A DNA stretch of 64,000 nt from Oopsacas minuta (taxonomy: Eukaryota > Porifera > Hexactinellida > Lyssacinosida > Leucopsacidae). The position numbers were made by a program, and so were the translations under genes. Positions 34,140 to 43,830 of this stretch are shown in pieces. Below the pieces are notes generated by a model that was not told the DNA's origin, made no database searches, and saw only the letters and a program-made list of their open reading frames with translations. The stretch is taken from assembly GCA_024704765.1 (NCBI GenBank), contig JAKMXF010000338.1, forward strand, positions 154,878 through 218,877. Direction: 5' to 3'. Position 1 is the stretch's first letter; the number at the start of each line of letters is the position of its first letter.

Positions 34140-35650
34140 AACAGTATTTTGCAAAAAGGAAAATGAAATGTATGTTAAGAATTTTGAGCGGTAATAATTA
34201 ACTTTCAATGTTGCAGAAATAAAAGAACAGAAGTGCAAAATATATACTTAACTTTCGAGTAATAATACTATTTTCAACTGTTGTAATGTAGTAGATTTAA
34301 GCTTTGATGTGACGCCTTTTGTTGTGTTTCCACGTATGCTGTGTATCTGTAAATAATAAAGTATTCATGTGTGTCTGTATTATGCATTTGCTGGTGAGCT
34401 GTTAGATATGTAGAAATGTAGAAAATAAATTGTAGATATGTAGAATATGAAGGGATTGGGTTGTAGGTAGGATGTAGAAATTGAGTTGTAGGAATGTAGA
34501 AAATTGAGCTGTAGGAATTTCTTTGTTGTTTGATTTGGTTATGTTTTGTTATTGTAGCATTTGTTGTTAAATTTGTTGTTAGACTTGACTGACTGACTCA
34601 GGGTAAAGCCTCAGGGTGAAGATGGTATAAGAGACTAAAGAGCTGAGGAGTAGAGGTGAAGGTGAGAGGTGAAGATTTGAAGGTACAAAGGTCTGAGTAA
34701 TGTTGTATTTGTTTTATATTTGCACAATGTTGTTGTAGTTGCAGCTTTTGTAGTGTGCTGTGATGTTTGTTATTTGTTGTTGTAGTTTGTTTGTTGATAG
34801 ACCTTGATGTTGGACTTGGTGTAAAAGACTAAAGAGCTGAAGGCTGTGGAAGTTGTTTATTGAAAAATGGTCTATTGAAGTTGAAGAGTGAGTGATGTAA
34901 TCCTTGTTAATCTTCTTCAGTTTTCTTCTCTAGTAAACTTCCTTGGTATCCTGGCAATTATATGGTGTACTGTACATGCTGGGATAGAGTGTTAGTACTT
35001 GCCATCTGATTGCGCCGCCCAGTTGCCTCTTCACTAGGTTGTGTTTCTCCGCGTATTTAAGGGTAGCCGAGTCGTTATTCGCGGTGCTCAGCATTACGTG
35101 TAGGCTGTTTGGTTCGCGGTTCTCGTCTTTACCGTAGTGCAATAGATAGAGCATACGCAGTCGGGTACAGGGGATCACTGGTACTGCCAAGTGTGCTGAG
35201 ACCAGGGTGTCATAGGAGTTGAACATGATGCACGTTTGTGTTGGGCAGTGGGTGTAATTGTTCTGGTGAGTACTTTTCGGACACTGATAGCATTGTAGCC
35301 CTTTTAGCGGTGCAAGAGGAATGTTGGGAATAAGATGGTAAGCTGTGATCTAAAGAGGTTGTAGTTGTGCTTTGGATGGGCGCGTTTGGCTATAGGTGTA
35401 CTTCAGGATTGGCTTGTACTCGAATGGTTCCCTGTCGGATGTTGTTAAGAAGTAGCAAATGTTCACCAGTTTCCTATGACCTCCTTCAGGTTATGTCCCT
35501 GCCTTCCTGGTGATGGCAAGTATCGATGTACTTGCACTAGTTCATTTCTAGTTTGTTTGGTCAGAGACTGATTAGTTATTGTTTAGGATTATATCTGTTA
35601 GTATATTTTTGTGTTTTTGTTTGATTAGCTTGTTGGATTATTCTCATTTG
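34140..35650. other. G+T-skewed region, one doubtful frame
   Basis: The plus strand is unusually rich in G and T from about 34250 to 35600, with short repeats of GTAGAAATGTAGAA and TTGTTGTT type around 34400-34800. A 98-codon minus-strand frame (35226-34930, MFNSYDTLVSAHLAVPVIPC) has no motif I recognise and may be a chance frame in less AT-rich sequence. No other gene seen. Confidence 0.4.
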
Positions 35651-35659
35651 TGTGTATGG

Positions 35660-36150
35660 CAGGGTGGACCATGGGTCACCATTGGTGACCCATGACCCAT
35701 CTGACCCATCGTATCCGAGACTCATGACCCATTGACCCATTGACCCAGGACCCATCCGACCCATTGACCCATCAACTGACCCATTGACTCATTATGTGAC
35801 TCAATTTCTAAAAATCTAATCAGATAGTAGTAACAACACACACGAAACTCAGTCTATACTAGTAACAACCATAATTAAATGATGCTAATCAATTAAACTA
35901 TTATTGTTAGTATAAGACTAAATGGTATACGACTAAATGGACATAATAAACCATGGATAATCTGTTGGCATGTCTTAAGTATTTTTTGAAAATATCGCAA
36001 TAATTATGAGTGATTTGCAAACTGAATAATCCATAAAAATTCCACATGGGTCATGGGTCACGGAGCCGTGACCCATGACCCATGTGACCCATCGATTTAC
36101 GTGACCCATCTGACCCATGACCCATGACCATCGACCCATGGTCCACTCTG
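35660..36150. mobile_element. hAT-type MITE with TGACCCAT arrays
   Basis: 491-bp non-coding element. Ends are CAGGGTGGACCATGGGTC and the complement of GACCCATGGTCCACTCTG (one mismatch in 18), flanked by a perfect 8-bp duplication gtgtatgg (35652-35659 and 36151-36158), as hAT transposases make. Inside each end are clusters of the octamer TGACCCAT or its complement, about ten on the left and eight on the right, resembling subterminal transposase-binding arrays. The middle is AT-rich. It carries no gene and would depend on a transposase elsewhere. Confidence 0.88.
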
Positions 36151-36164
36151 GTGTATGGATTTAG

Positions 36165-36830
36165 TGAACGATCTCGGAGGAAGTCAAGTCTGTTTTGAAG
36201 TAGATTTGAGTGTTCTGAAGGATTGATTTTTATGGGATAGTAGCTGAGAAGTGACTGAAATGGGTGGCTGAGTGGATTAAAGGAAGATGAGTAGTTGATG
36301 GAGGCAGTTCAGTTTTCCTTTTATTTCTATTCATTCTGGAATCTGAGGGGGGCTCAGAATTTTAGGAAAATAAGGAAAGGAGCGATAGTGTCTTCCTAGT
36401 ATTATAGAACACACATTCAGGACAAGTTCAAGTAACTCAATGACAAGCAAATGAAGTCAATTATTGAAATGACAAGCGTACTTGATGGAGGCAGAGGCAG
36501 TGGCAGTTTTGCTTACATTAGTTAATCAGTGAACGATCTCTTAGGAAGTCAAGTCTGTTTTGAAGTAGATTTTAGTGTTCTGAAGGATTGATTTTTATTG
36601 GATAGTAGCTGAGAAGTGACTGAAATGGCTGGCTGAGTGGATTTAAGGAAGTTGAGTAGTTGATGGAGGCAGTTCAGTTTTCCTTTTATTTCTATTCATT
36701 CTGGGAATCTGAGGGGGCTCAGAATTTTAGGAAAATAAGGAAAGCAGCGACAATATCTTGCTAGTATTATAGAACACACATTCAGGACAAGTTCAAGTAA
36801 CTAAATGACAAGGAAATGAATGAAATGAGA
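36165..36830. repeat. Tandem duplication, unit about 361 bp
   Basis: About 300 bp starting at TAGTGAACGATCTC (36165) recurs from 36527 (CAGTGAACGATCTC), with a few percent of differences, through GACAAGTTCAAGTAACT. The intervening 60 bp is unlike. No reading frame is shared. It lies directly beside the hAT-type MITE. Confidence 0.8.
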
Positions 36831-37109
36831 AGTAACGTCAGGGGCACAAATGAGTCAAGGAGATGTAATGTAGATATGTAAACCTTTTGCACAGTTGTGA
36901 TTATAAGGTAACATGGAAATTGTAGTTTTGAAACATCTAAGTAGGGTATTGGTCTTTGTAGTTTTGAAACATATAAGTAGGATGTTGGTCTTTGTAGTTG
37001 GGATATTTATTTGTGAAATGTATCAAGTATCGCATTTGAATTGGGAGCTAGTTGTTGCATTATGAAAACTATAAATTGGTGGCGGTTATTGATATTCCAA
37101 AGCAAGAAT

Positions 37110-37833
37110 ATGGACAAAGGTCGCAAAGTAAATTGGACAAAGGAGGTGGAGTATACACTCATTGAGGCAATCCAGGATGCTGGAGGTATATTGAGAAGTA
37201 CTGCTGGTCAGTGCGCGGAGATAAACAAAAAAAACGAGGCTTTGGAACAATGTTACGAGGAAAATCACTTCCAACCATGGCAACAACCGAGATGTAAACG
37301 ATGTAAAAAAGAAGTGGAACAATCTAAAAGGTTCCGCAAAAGCCAGTGTGGATTCCATTCGAAGGGAAGCAAGGAGGACAGGAGGAGGGCCAAATGAAGT
37401 TGGTGAAGTGGAGGATGAAGATTTCCGGATCCTTAGCTCCGATAGGGAAATATCCACATATGTGAAGGAGAGAGTATCACAGATGTTCTCAAGTACGCCA
37501 GCGTTCTCTGGAATATGTGATAGTGTTGATATGTTCTAAGCCCCAACAACATTGCCTTCACACACTGAGATTAGCGAAAGCAGAGAAGTAACACCAGTGT
37601 TTGAGGGACCAGAAGTTACTGTAGTTAACAGTCGTCCAGAGGGAAGGCGTCGCCGTAAGAGGAGCATCGAACAGTCAACAAAGGTCTCTGATTTACTTCC
37701 TCTGCAACGAGAAGTGCTCCTTAAACAAATAGAAGTATTCTCGGCTCAACTACAGCTGATTGAAGAGCAGAGGGAGTATTATCGTCACAAAAAGCAGAGA
37801 CTTTTAGAAAAAGATCTACAGCAGCACCTTTAG
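37110..37833 (+). pseudogene. Myb/SANT-like DNA-binding protein (Harbinger-associated type), broken
   Basis: ATG at 37110 starts MDKGRKVNWTKEVEYTLIEA, the first helices of a Myb/SANT-like domain. A frame change near 37205 leads to DVKKKWNNLKGSAKASVDSI, RREARRTGGGP and VEDEDFRILSSD, the remaining helix and the conserved KxxGGGP tail of this family, which accompanies PIF/Harbinger transposases. TAA at 37537 interrupts; the same frame continues as RRRRKRSIEQSTKVSDLLPL and a Gln-rich coiled-coil C-terminus (VLLKQIEVFSAQLQLIEEQ) to 37833. A Harbinger-like terminus lies 300 bp downstream (to 38146), but no Harbinger transposase gene is visible. Confidence 0.7.
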
Positions 37834-37969
37834 ATATACGATTTAGTCATATTGTACCATCATAGAAAATCATAATTTATAGTGTAAGTATGAATTAATC
37901 AAAGAAAACGAGTGACTGAAGTGATTACATCAATGTTATCGATAAATATAATATGTTTGGGAACTTAAA

Positions 37970-38146
37970 ATAGAGCTTGAATAACTTAAGCAACCTCGGT
38001 AGGTTACTTAACTTTTGTACTTAAGTACATACTTAAGTATGAGCTTAAATCTTAGTGAATACCAATCTTAGTAAAAACGGTTTAAGTATATACTTAGTAT
38101 TTAATTACTAAGTACATACTTAAGGATGCTTAGTGAATACGGCCCC
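37970..38146. mobile_element. Harbinger-like 3' terminus
   Basis: Ends with the complement of GGGGCCGTATTCACTAAGC, preceded by ACTTAAGTA/TACTTAAG-rich subterminal repeats. This style of terminus is common in PIF/Harbinger elements and their MITEs. The partner end was not found upstream, so the extent of the element is unknown. Confidence 0.5.
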
Positions 38147-38149
38147 AGA

Positions 38150-38405
38150 ATCCCCCTATCACATCTCGTTTTACTCCAATGTCATTTTAATCCCAGTCGC
38201 TTTTTTCCAGTTCACTTCCCTAGAATACATGAATATTTTTGATACAAGTGTGAATTTTATCTTTTGAAATAAACAGATGCGTGCTTTATTGCTTTTTTTA
38301 ATTAGTCCCTTTAACTCCATTCTTTTCTACCTAATTTGTTTATTTTTATTTTTGTTATTTACAGATTCATTGTACTATAGTATACTAATTTGATATTTTA
38401 TTATC
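38150..38405. other. No gene recognised
   Basis: Short T-rich spacer before the next frame. Confidence 0.5.
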
Positions 38406-38407
38406 AT

Positions 38408-38947
38408 ATGGCTTATCGGAAAAGGTGCAGTAATGATCCAGACGTCTTTTGTTATATTTGTGGTAGTTTCATGACTTCTGAACAAACTACGACAATAACA
38501 GGATTTGTTAAAAAAGAATATTTAGGATATTTTGGAGTGATATTAGGTGATCAAGACAAAACTTGGGCTCCACATACAGTGTTCCGATCTAGTGTAGAAA
38601 ATTTGAGGCAATGGACAAAAGGAATCAGAAAGAGTTTAAGTTTTGGAATTCCGATGATATGGAGAGAGCCACAAAATCACATTAGCGATTGTTACTCTTG
38701 TAATGCGAATATTTACGGAATCAATGCTAAAACCATATCATTGATCAAGTATCCAATTTTACATTCAGCAATACGACCCGTTCCCCATTCTATTGATGTA
38801 CCTGTTCCAAAATTTACCAATTTGCATGATATCTCTGAAATTGATGATTGTGAAACTAGTGATTCGTTAATTAGAGAAGATGAGGATTATATTCCGTGTG
38901 TATTATCTCGTTCCAATTCACCACAGGTATTTAATCAGCCTGAATAA
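38408..38947 (+). CDS. Uncharacterised Cys-rich protein of the CYICG / WTKG / WREP type
   Basis: 179 codons, uninterrupted. It opens MAYRKRCSNDPDVFCYICGS, then TGFVKKEYLGYFGVILGDQD, WAPHTVFRSSVENLRQWTKG, FGIPMIWREPQNHISDCYSC and ISLIKYPILHSAIRPVPHS, with an acidic tail. I recognise this arrangement as an uncharacterised, repeat-associated protein seen many times over in arthropod, cnidarian and hemichordate genomes, with paired Cys (CYIC, CYSC) that probably bind zinc. Its function is not known to me. The copy ends exactly where dispersed repeat R1 copy 2 begins, so the ORF and R1 may belong to one larger element. ATG 38408 chosen because homologous text starts there. Confidence 0.65.
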   Translation: MAYRKRCSNDPDVFCYICGSFMTSEQTTTITGFVKKEYLGYFGVILGDQDKTWAPHTVFRSSVENLRQWTKGIRKSLSFGIPMIWREPQNHISDCYSCNANIYGINAKTISLIKYPILHSAIRPVPHSIDVPVPKFTNLHDISEIDDCETSDSLIREDEDYIPCVLSRSNSPQVFNQPE

Positions 38948-39680
38948 ACGAGTCTTGCAGCGAACTTTGTATTACGATATGGGCTATTTTCTAAACTGTA
39001 TGCTATTCACTTCCTTTATGTATTCCAGTTCGTTCGACTAGCCATACTAGGAGATACTAATCATAAACCCCGATATATCTAGTGTGTATTACGAATTGGG
39101 CATGAAAAAGTGGGAAAGGTCCTCCCATAGACGTAACATTAAAGTTTCGGGACATATTTTCTAATGTTTTTTGAAGAAGGACCATTGCCTAAGACCTATA
39201 AATTGTTATACATGCTTACCATATGTAGTTCTAATTTCTGGACCACAATTAGTCCCGAGTACCGCTCCAATAAGAATATATTAACAGTTGAAGGGGGTTT
39301 GGTAAAAATAGGCTAAGAACCGAGTCTGCAGGACTTAGGATGGGATATCTTTAAAATTATTCGTTCATTCATTCCAAATGTGGTCCAGATTTTAGAAACA
39401 TTGTATACATGCTTCCCCAAAATTTTCAGAGCTTAAAAATTAGTCTTTCTTCAAAAAACAATAGACTATATGGCGAATAACATAGTTTTGAGATAATTGA
39501 AGTTAAAGATTCATATAATATATTTTGTAAATATATACATATTACTATGGTATTTCGTCCCGCTAGGACTCATCCTTTAAGCTATGCCTTGTCTTAAGAC
39601 AACACCTTCTTTTAACTGTAGACAAACAATAAAAAATAAGTCAAAGGTATGATAATTCCAACTCAAGACTGGGGTACAGC
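38945..39680 (-). repeat. Dispersed repeat R1, copy 2 (no tRNA head, uninterrupted)
   Basis: Read on the minus strand it matches the body of copy 1 (about 23710-24222 then 25522-25735), including GTCCTAGCGGGACGAAA and GTAATACACACT. At the position of the mariner insertion in copy 1 it reads ...AAAATATGTCCCG, with a single TA: the empty site. It lacks the 75-bp tRNA-like head. Confidence 0.82.
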
Positions 39681-39690
39681 ATGGAGATTA

Positions 39691-40590
39691 TCATGTGATC
39701 AATCAAGCCCACTGTCCAGTTCTGTACATCACTGATAGGAAGGTCAAAAGGAGCAAATAAATATTGTATAATACTAAGTATAGTAAGTGTAAAAGATATT
39801 ATTAGAGCTAAAAATACATTCACTATTGCATCTAAGTAAAGCTATAACATGGTGTTTATACCACCCAAGTAGTAGAAATTACGTATATACGAGTATGCAC
39901 ATACTCTGTTATGCATATTCTCTAAGAAAGTATCATATAAAATGTACCGTATATAGCAATAGCATAACGAGTAATGTCATAAATTCAAGAACTCAAAAAT
40001 TTTATTTCTATCGCTCAGCACTCTCAGAATCAGGAGGCCTTAATCAAGATTCTCGGAGACGTGAAAAGGGAGAAACATGAACGTGAGCAGGTCGCTCGCC
40101 TCTTTGCATAATGGAAACGCTTTGCAAGGGGGCGACGATCGCGACGTTAAATGCGGCCCATTCCACGTGCTAAGAGGGTCAAGGCCAATGATCTACGTAT
40201 ACAGTGGGCATTATTTTGGTGGAGTTCTTCCGCCCAATGTCAATATGATGCGTATGCATTGCGAACTTTCGTGAGGAAAGTGACCGACGCAGGTTCTGAG
40301 ATGCTTCGTAGCGAGCTGGCTTTTTTTAAAGCCGGCAGGAAATGATGAATCTGATTCTGCGTCATTTTTACACAAAAGAGGAAACGCATGAATTAATTAT
40401 AACTTAGGATCAAATATCTAATTTTTGAAAAAATGGCTATTTTAGGAGAAGATGTCGTCACAAATTGTTTTATAACTCACACTAGAATACTCGGATTTGA
40501 AAAATTTCAATGTAGGAATGATAACAATACATGTGAGTATGTTTCCAAATAATAAACTCAATTAAACAAATTTGCGGTAAGACACTTTAA
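39691..40590 (+). repeat. Large inverted repeat, left copy
   Basis: About 900 bp, from CATGTGATCAATCA to GCGGTAAGACACTTTAAG. The reverse complement is found at 46878-47796 with only a few percent of differences. A GC-richer core (about 40020-40345) differs by a single base between the copies. In that core, frame ALIKILGDVKREKHEREQVA is followed by two stops and then by an open stretch RPIPRAKRVKANDLRIQWAL onward to FFKAGRK; I do not recognise it. A decayed transposon or captured gene are both possible. Confidence 0.8.
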
Positions 40591-40738
40591 GAAATGGTTA
40601 AAAAGAGTTGAAGAACACAAACTATCAATATTATTACGATAACCAATTTGAAAATGTACTTACGAACATTCTAACATGGAATAAGATTTTCCCAATTTCC
40701 AGTTGATCGACTGTAGATCTTGTACAATAAACTTCTAC

Positions 40739-40855
40739 TTCATTTTCTGGAAGGGCTAAGAAGGCAACTGATCGAGTGCAAAATGGCGAATTCGGATGAT
40801 GAGCTTTCAATAGGATATGATCATCTGAATTTATGATTGCGTTACTGGAATTATT
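40739..40855 (-). mobile_element. Transib fragment (copies A/B family)
   Basis: 117 bp nearly identical to 8667-8765 of Transib copy A, encoding on the minus strand the PNSPFCTRPVALLALPENE region. No ends are present. It lies against the hAT debris that follows. Confidence 0.82.
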
Positions 40856-40862
40856 GCGAACC

Positions 40863-41964
40863 TTATAATTGCTTAGTAGATGCTAATATTTCAATATATG
40901 GACTATAACTTGATGCTGATATCCTTAAATCTTCCTTGAAGTCAAGTTGCCTGCGGTGTTTTGACTTAAGAAAATTTGCTGAAGAAAACGTTTGCTCACA
41001 AAAAAATGTTGTTGGAGATGGAAGCACAAGCAATCTTTCAGATGTTTTGAAAAGATTTGATGCTATCCCCTTCACTAAAAACCAGAATTTCGTTTTGTTA
41101 CCACATTAATATTTAGCTTTTGCCTCCTCATTCGCCTGGAACAATAACAACTCATCTACTAGGATGTCGTCTAAGTCCAGCATATCTTCCAGAGACATAT
41201 CCATCGGGGTTAGCAGGTATTTAGGGATTGATGGAACGTCCGAAAAGTGATTGGAAAATCAGTAACTAGATTCATCAAATGTTCCTCGACAAGCGAAATA
41301 AATTTATCTTCAAGATGTGGTGAGAGACAAAGAATTGCTTCTACATGTGGGAACATGTTCCATTGGTTGTTCAGTATGCTTAAACGAAAAAGTTTCAACT
41401 TATTTTGACATGTGGTCACATTTCTAATGCCGCTTGGAGAAAAATGCCGTCTCCCTGCAACCTAAGAATACTCAGGTTATAGTGAGAGAAGATTTCAGTA
41501 AGATAAGCTTATTCAGTTTGAAATAGATCGATGAAAACTCTTCTATCTCTAAGAAATGTTTCTGACTAGAAATCCACATAACTGATCATAAATGGAATGT
41601 CCTCGTTCAAGAGCTTTTCCTTGCTAAGCCAGCGAAATTCAGTGTGGAAAAGAATGACGTCGTGTTATGCTTCCGAATCTTTGCATAGTTTTGTTAGTAT
41701 AAGTTCGTTCAAAGGACTTGATCTGACAAAGTTCACAACTTTGATGACAAGGTTCAGTGTTTCATGTAGTTTAGGGTGGAGATTTTTAGCAGCTAACACA
41801 TGTTTATGAATCACACAATGGATAAAACTGCACGGCAGTACTTCCCTTTTACAACATCCCCGGAATCCAGTATCTCTACCAGTCATATTTCGAGCTCTAT
41901 CTGTACTAACACTACCAACTTGGTTTAGACTGATCTGAAGCAAATGTCTGCTTATATTTTCCAT
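40863..41964 (-). pseudogene. hAT transposase remnant (SCAND3-like)
   Basis: Minus strand, several frames. From 41964: HLLQISLNQVGSVSTDRARN with GSVSTD-A (second catalytic Asp region), CSFIHCVIHKHVLAAKNL, VNFVRSSPLNELILTKLC. A shift gives FHTEFRWLSKEKLLNE near 41640. Then KLFRLSILNNQWNMFPHVEA (41419-41210), and last LPSPTTFFCEQTFSSANFLK near 41010, the hAT C-terminal dimerisation motif. The zinc finger and first Asp are missing. It is a different hAT lineage from the 12.4-kb element. Confidence 0.78.
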
Positions 41965-42266
41965 ATGCGATCTGAAGCACGAATTGATAAACCATATTCT
42001 GTTAGGGGTTACTCACCATTTTATCAGGAATACTTTTCCTACAAATCAGAAAAGTTATGAACTTTATAATCTGTTGCAAGCAGATTTGAAATAGCACTTA
42101 ATGCCCATTATAGATAAGCGACACTTTGAAAACAGAATAAACAAATAACAATTCTATTGAAATATTGGAACTAACATTAGCTTATACTATTATTGTATTA
42201 GTAATTGTATCTGTGTTGGGCAGATAATAATACCATAATTACACGCAAGTGCATTAGTAAAGGAAA
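41965..42266. other. No gene recognised
   Basis: AT-rich spacer up to the TA that flanks the intact Tc1 element. Confidence 0.5.
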
Positions 42267-42268
42267 TA

Positions 42269-43607
42269 CAGTCTGTTACATTATTATTCGGAATTTTAAT
42301 ATACTTTGAAAGTATACCATAACTTAATAGAATCATTGTGTATTTGAAAGTGAATGCATATTTTGAATTGTATAATAGTACATACGTAATTCGATTGTTT
42401 TATTTTGTTCAATTAATCAACTTCTCGAACATTTCTCTCTTCTGTAATATTAGTTGTGACGTCACTTCCGTATTATTCATAAGTTTACCATTTATCTTCT
42501 CTTGTCTTAAGTATTAGCTATTTCAGATGGCTCAATTGGATAAGAGAAATACTATGAAGTTATTACTAGAAGCTAACAGCCATAGCTCAAAAGAAATTGC
42601 TCAAATTGCTCATGTAAGCTTGTCTACTGTATATTATGTAAAGGCCAAACTAGCAAAAGGAATTGATATCTCCCATCAAAAAGGAGCTGGAAGGCCATGC
42701 TCATTGAGAAATAGGATTAAACAATCGATTAGCCAACAAATAAGACAAAAACCATACTTATCACTAAGAACATTGGCAAGTAGAGCCCCTATACCTGTAT
42801 CCTACCAGACTGTACGCCGAGCCTTAGTCGATTCCAAATATTCTAAGAAATATCCCACAAAAGTACCTATGCTGAGTGAAACAAATCGATTGTATCGTGT
42901 CCAATGGGCAAAGAAGTTTAAATACCCCAAAAAGCAATGGGCCAAGACTGTTTTTGCTGATGAAATCTCGATTTGGCTGTCCAGGGGTCGAATGAAGATG
43001 TGGACAAAATCCGATCAGAAAAGATTTGTCCCCACCACTAAGCATACTCCAAAAATAAATGTTTGGGCGGCATTCTCTTCCATTGGGACTTTCCCTTTGT
43101 GCATATTTACAACTAATATGGACAGTTCATTATTCATAGACATACTTCAAGGTCATCTCCTAACTCAGGCTGAAGTTTTCCATGGAAATGATTGGCAACT
43201 CGTAATGGATAACGATCCTAAGCATACAGCGACAAAGGTTAAGAATTGGTTGAGTACTATGTTACCAAAAGTACTTCCGTGGCCATCACAAAGCCCCGAT
43301 CTCAATCCTATTGAAAATCTGTTCGCGTGGGTTAAGCAAGAATTAACTAAACAAGGCCCAAAGACAATTTCAGAGCTGAAGAAAATGCTGGAAATTACCT
43401 GGAGCAGGCTAGATTCTAATTTTCTAGAGCCATATTGGTCTTCAATGCCACGTAGGTGTCAAATGGTCATTGACTCAAGGGGTCTACCAATTAAATATTG
43501 ATTATGCACCTCTTGAGAATATTTTAGTCAATTTTAGTATTGTGTAAGAGTAAATCCGATCGTATGATAAACTGATCCTTGATTCCAAATAATTATGTAA
43601 CAGACTG
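42269..43607 (+). mobile_element. Tc1 element, DD34E, apparently intact
   Basis: 1,339-bp element. Inverted ends CAGTCTGTTACATTATTATT (left) and CAGTCTGTTACATAATTATT (complement of right), flanked by TA (42267-42268, 43608-43609). It contains one uninterrupted transposase gene and nothing else, the layout of an autonomous Tc1 transposon. Confidence 0.93.
42527..43501 (+). CDS. Tc1 transposase (DD34E), intact frame
   Basis: 324 codons from ATG 42527 to TGA, a normal length for Tc1 transposases. It would bind the CAGTCTG ends and cut and paste the element at TA in the nucleus. Residues 1-50 are the first HTH (KEIAQIAHVSLSTVYYVKAK), GAGRPC (54-58) is the GRPR-like hinge, and 60-120 the second HTH. 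The catalytic triad is D145 (VFADEISIW), D228 (VMDNDPKHT) and E263 (SPDLNPIENLF), with exactly 34 residues between the last two. KINVWAAFSSIG (176-187) is also typical. No frameshift, stop or lost catalytic residue is visible, so this copy could encode active enzyme, although activity is not shown by sequence alone. Confidence 0.95.
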   Translation: MAQLDKRNTMKLLLEANSHSSKEIAQIAHVSLSTVYYVKAKLAKGIDISHQKGAGRPCSLRNRIKQSISQQIRQKPYLSLRTLASRAPIPVSYQTVRRALVDSKYSKKYPTKVPMLSETNRLYRVQWAKKFKYPKKQWAKTVFADEISIWLSRGRMKMWTKSDQKRFVPTTKHTPKINVWAAFSSIGTFPLCIFTTNMDSSLFIDILQGHLLTQAEVFHGNDWQLVMDNDPKHTATKVKNWLSTMLPKVLPWPSQSPDLNPIENLFAWVKQELTKQGPKTISELKKMLEITWSRLDSNFLEPYWSSMPRRCQMVIDSRGLPIKY

Positions 43608-43830
43608 TAGGTTAATAGAAGTGTTACTATATTGAAAATATATCCAATATTGTATATTTGCACATTCCTGAAGAAATACTATTAACTTCTAATCGGCAGA
43701 AGATAAATTGAATCACTTTTTAGTACTTGTTGGGTTTGTTACCATATGTCTAATAATTGTCTAATTAGTATGCTCCACTAGTGTAATAATTCGATCGTAA
43801 TGTAACAATTGCAACTTCCGTTGCCTAATA

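Noticed and set aside
34930-35226. 98-codon frame on the minus strand
   Set aside because: No motif; sits in less AT-rich sequence where chance frames are longer. Kept only as doubtful.
39826-40345. Three overlapping small ORFs, repeated almost unchanged at 47144-47663
   Set aside because: They are conserved only because the DNA is duplicated; frames overlap and none resembles a known protein.
40020-40345. GC-rich core as a possible rRNA or snRNA gene
   Set aside because: I recognise no conserved rRNA or snRNA segment in it.
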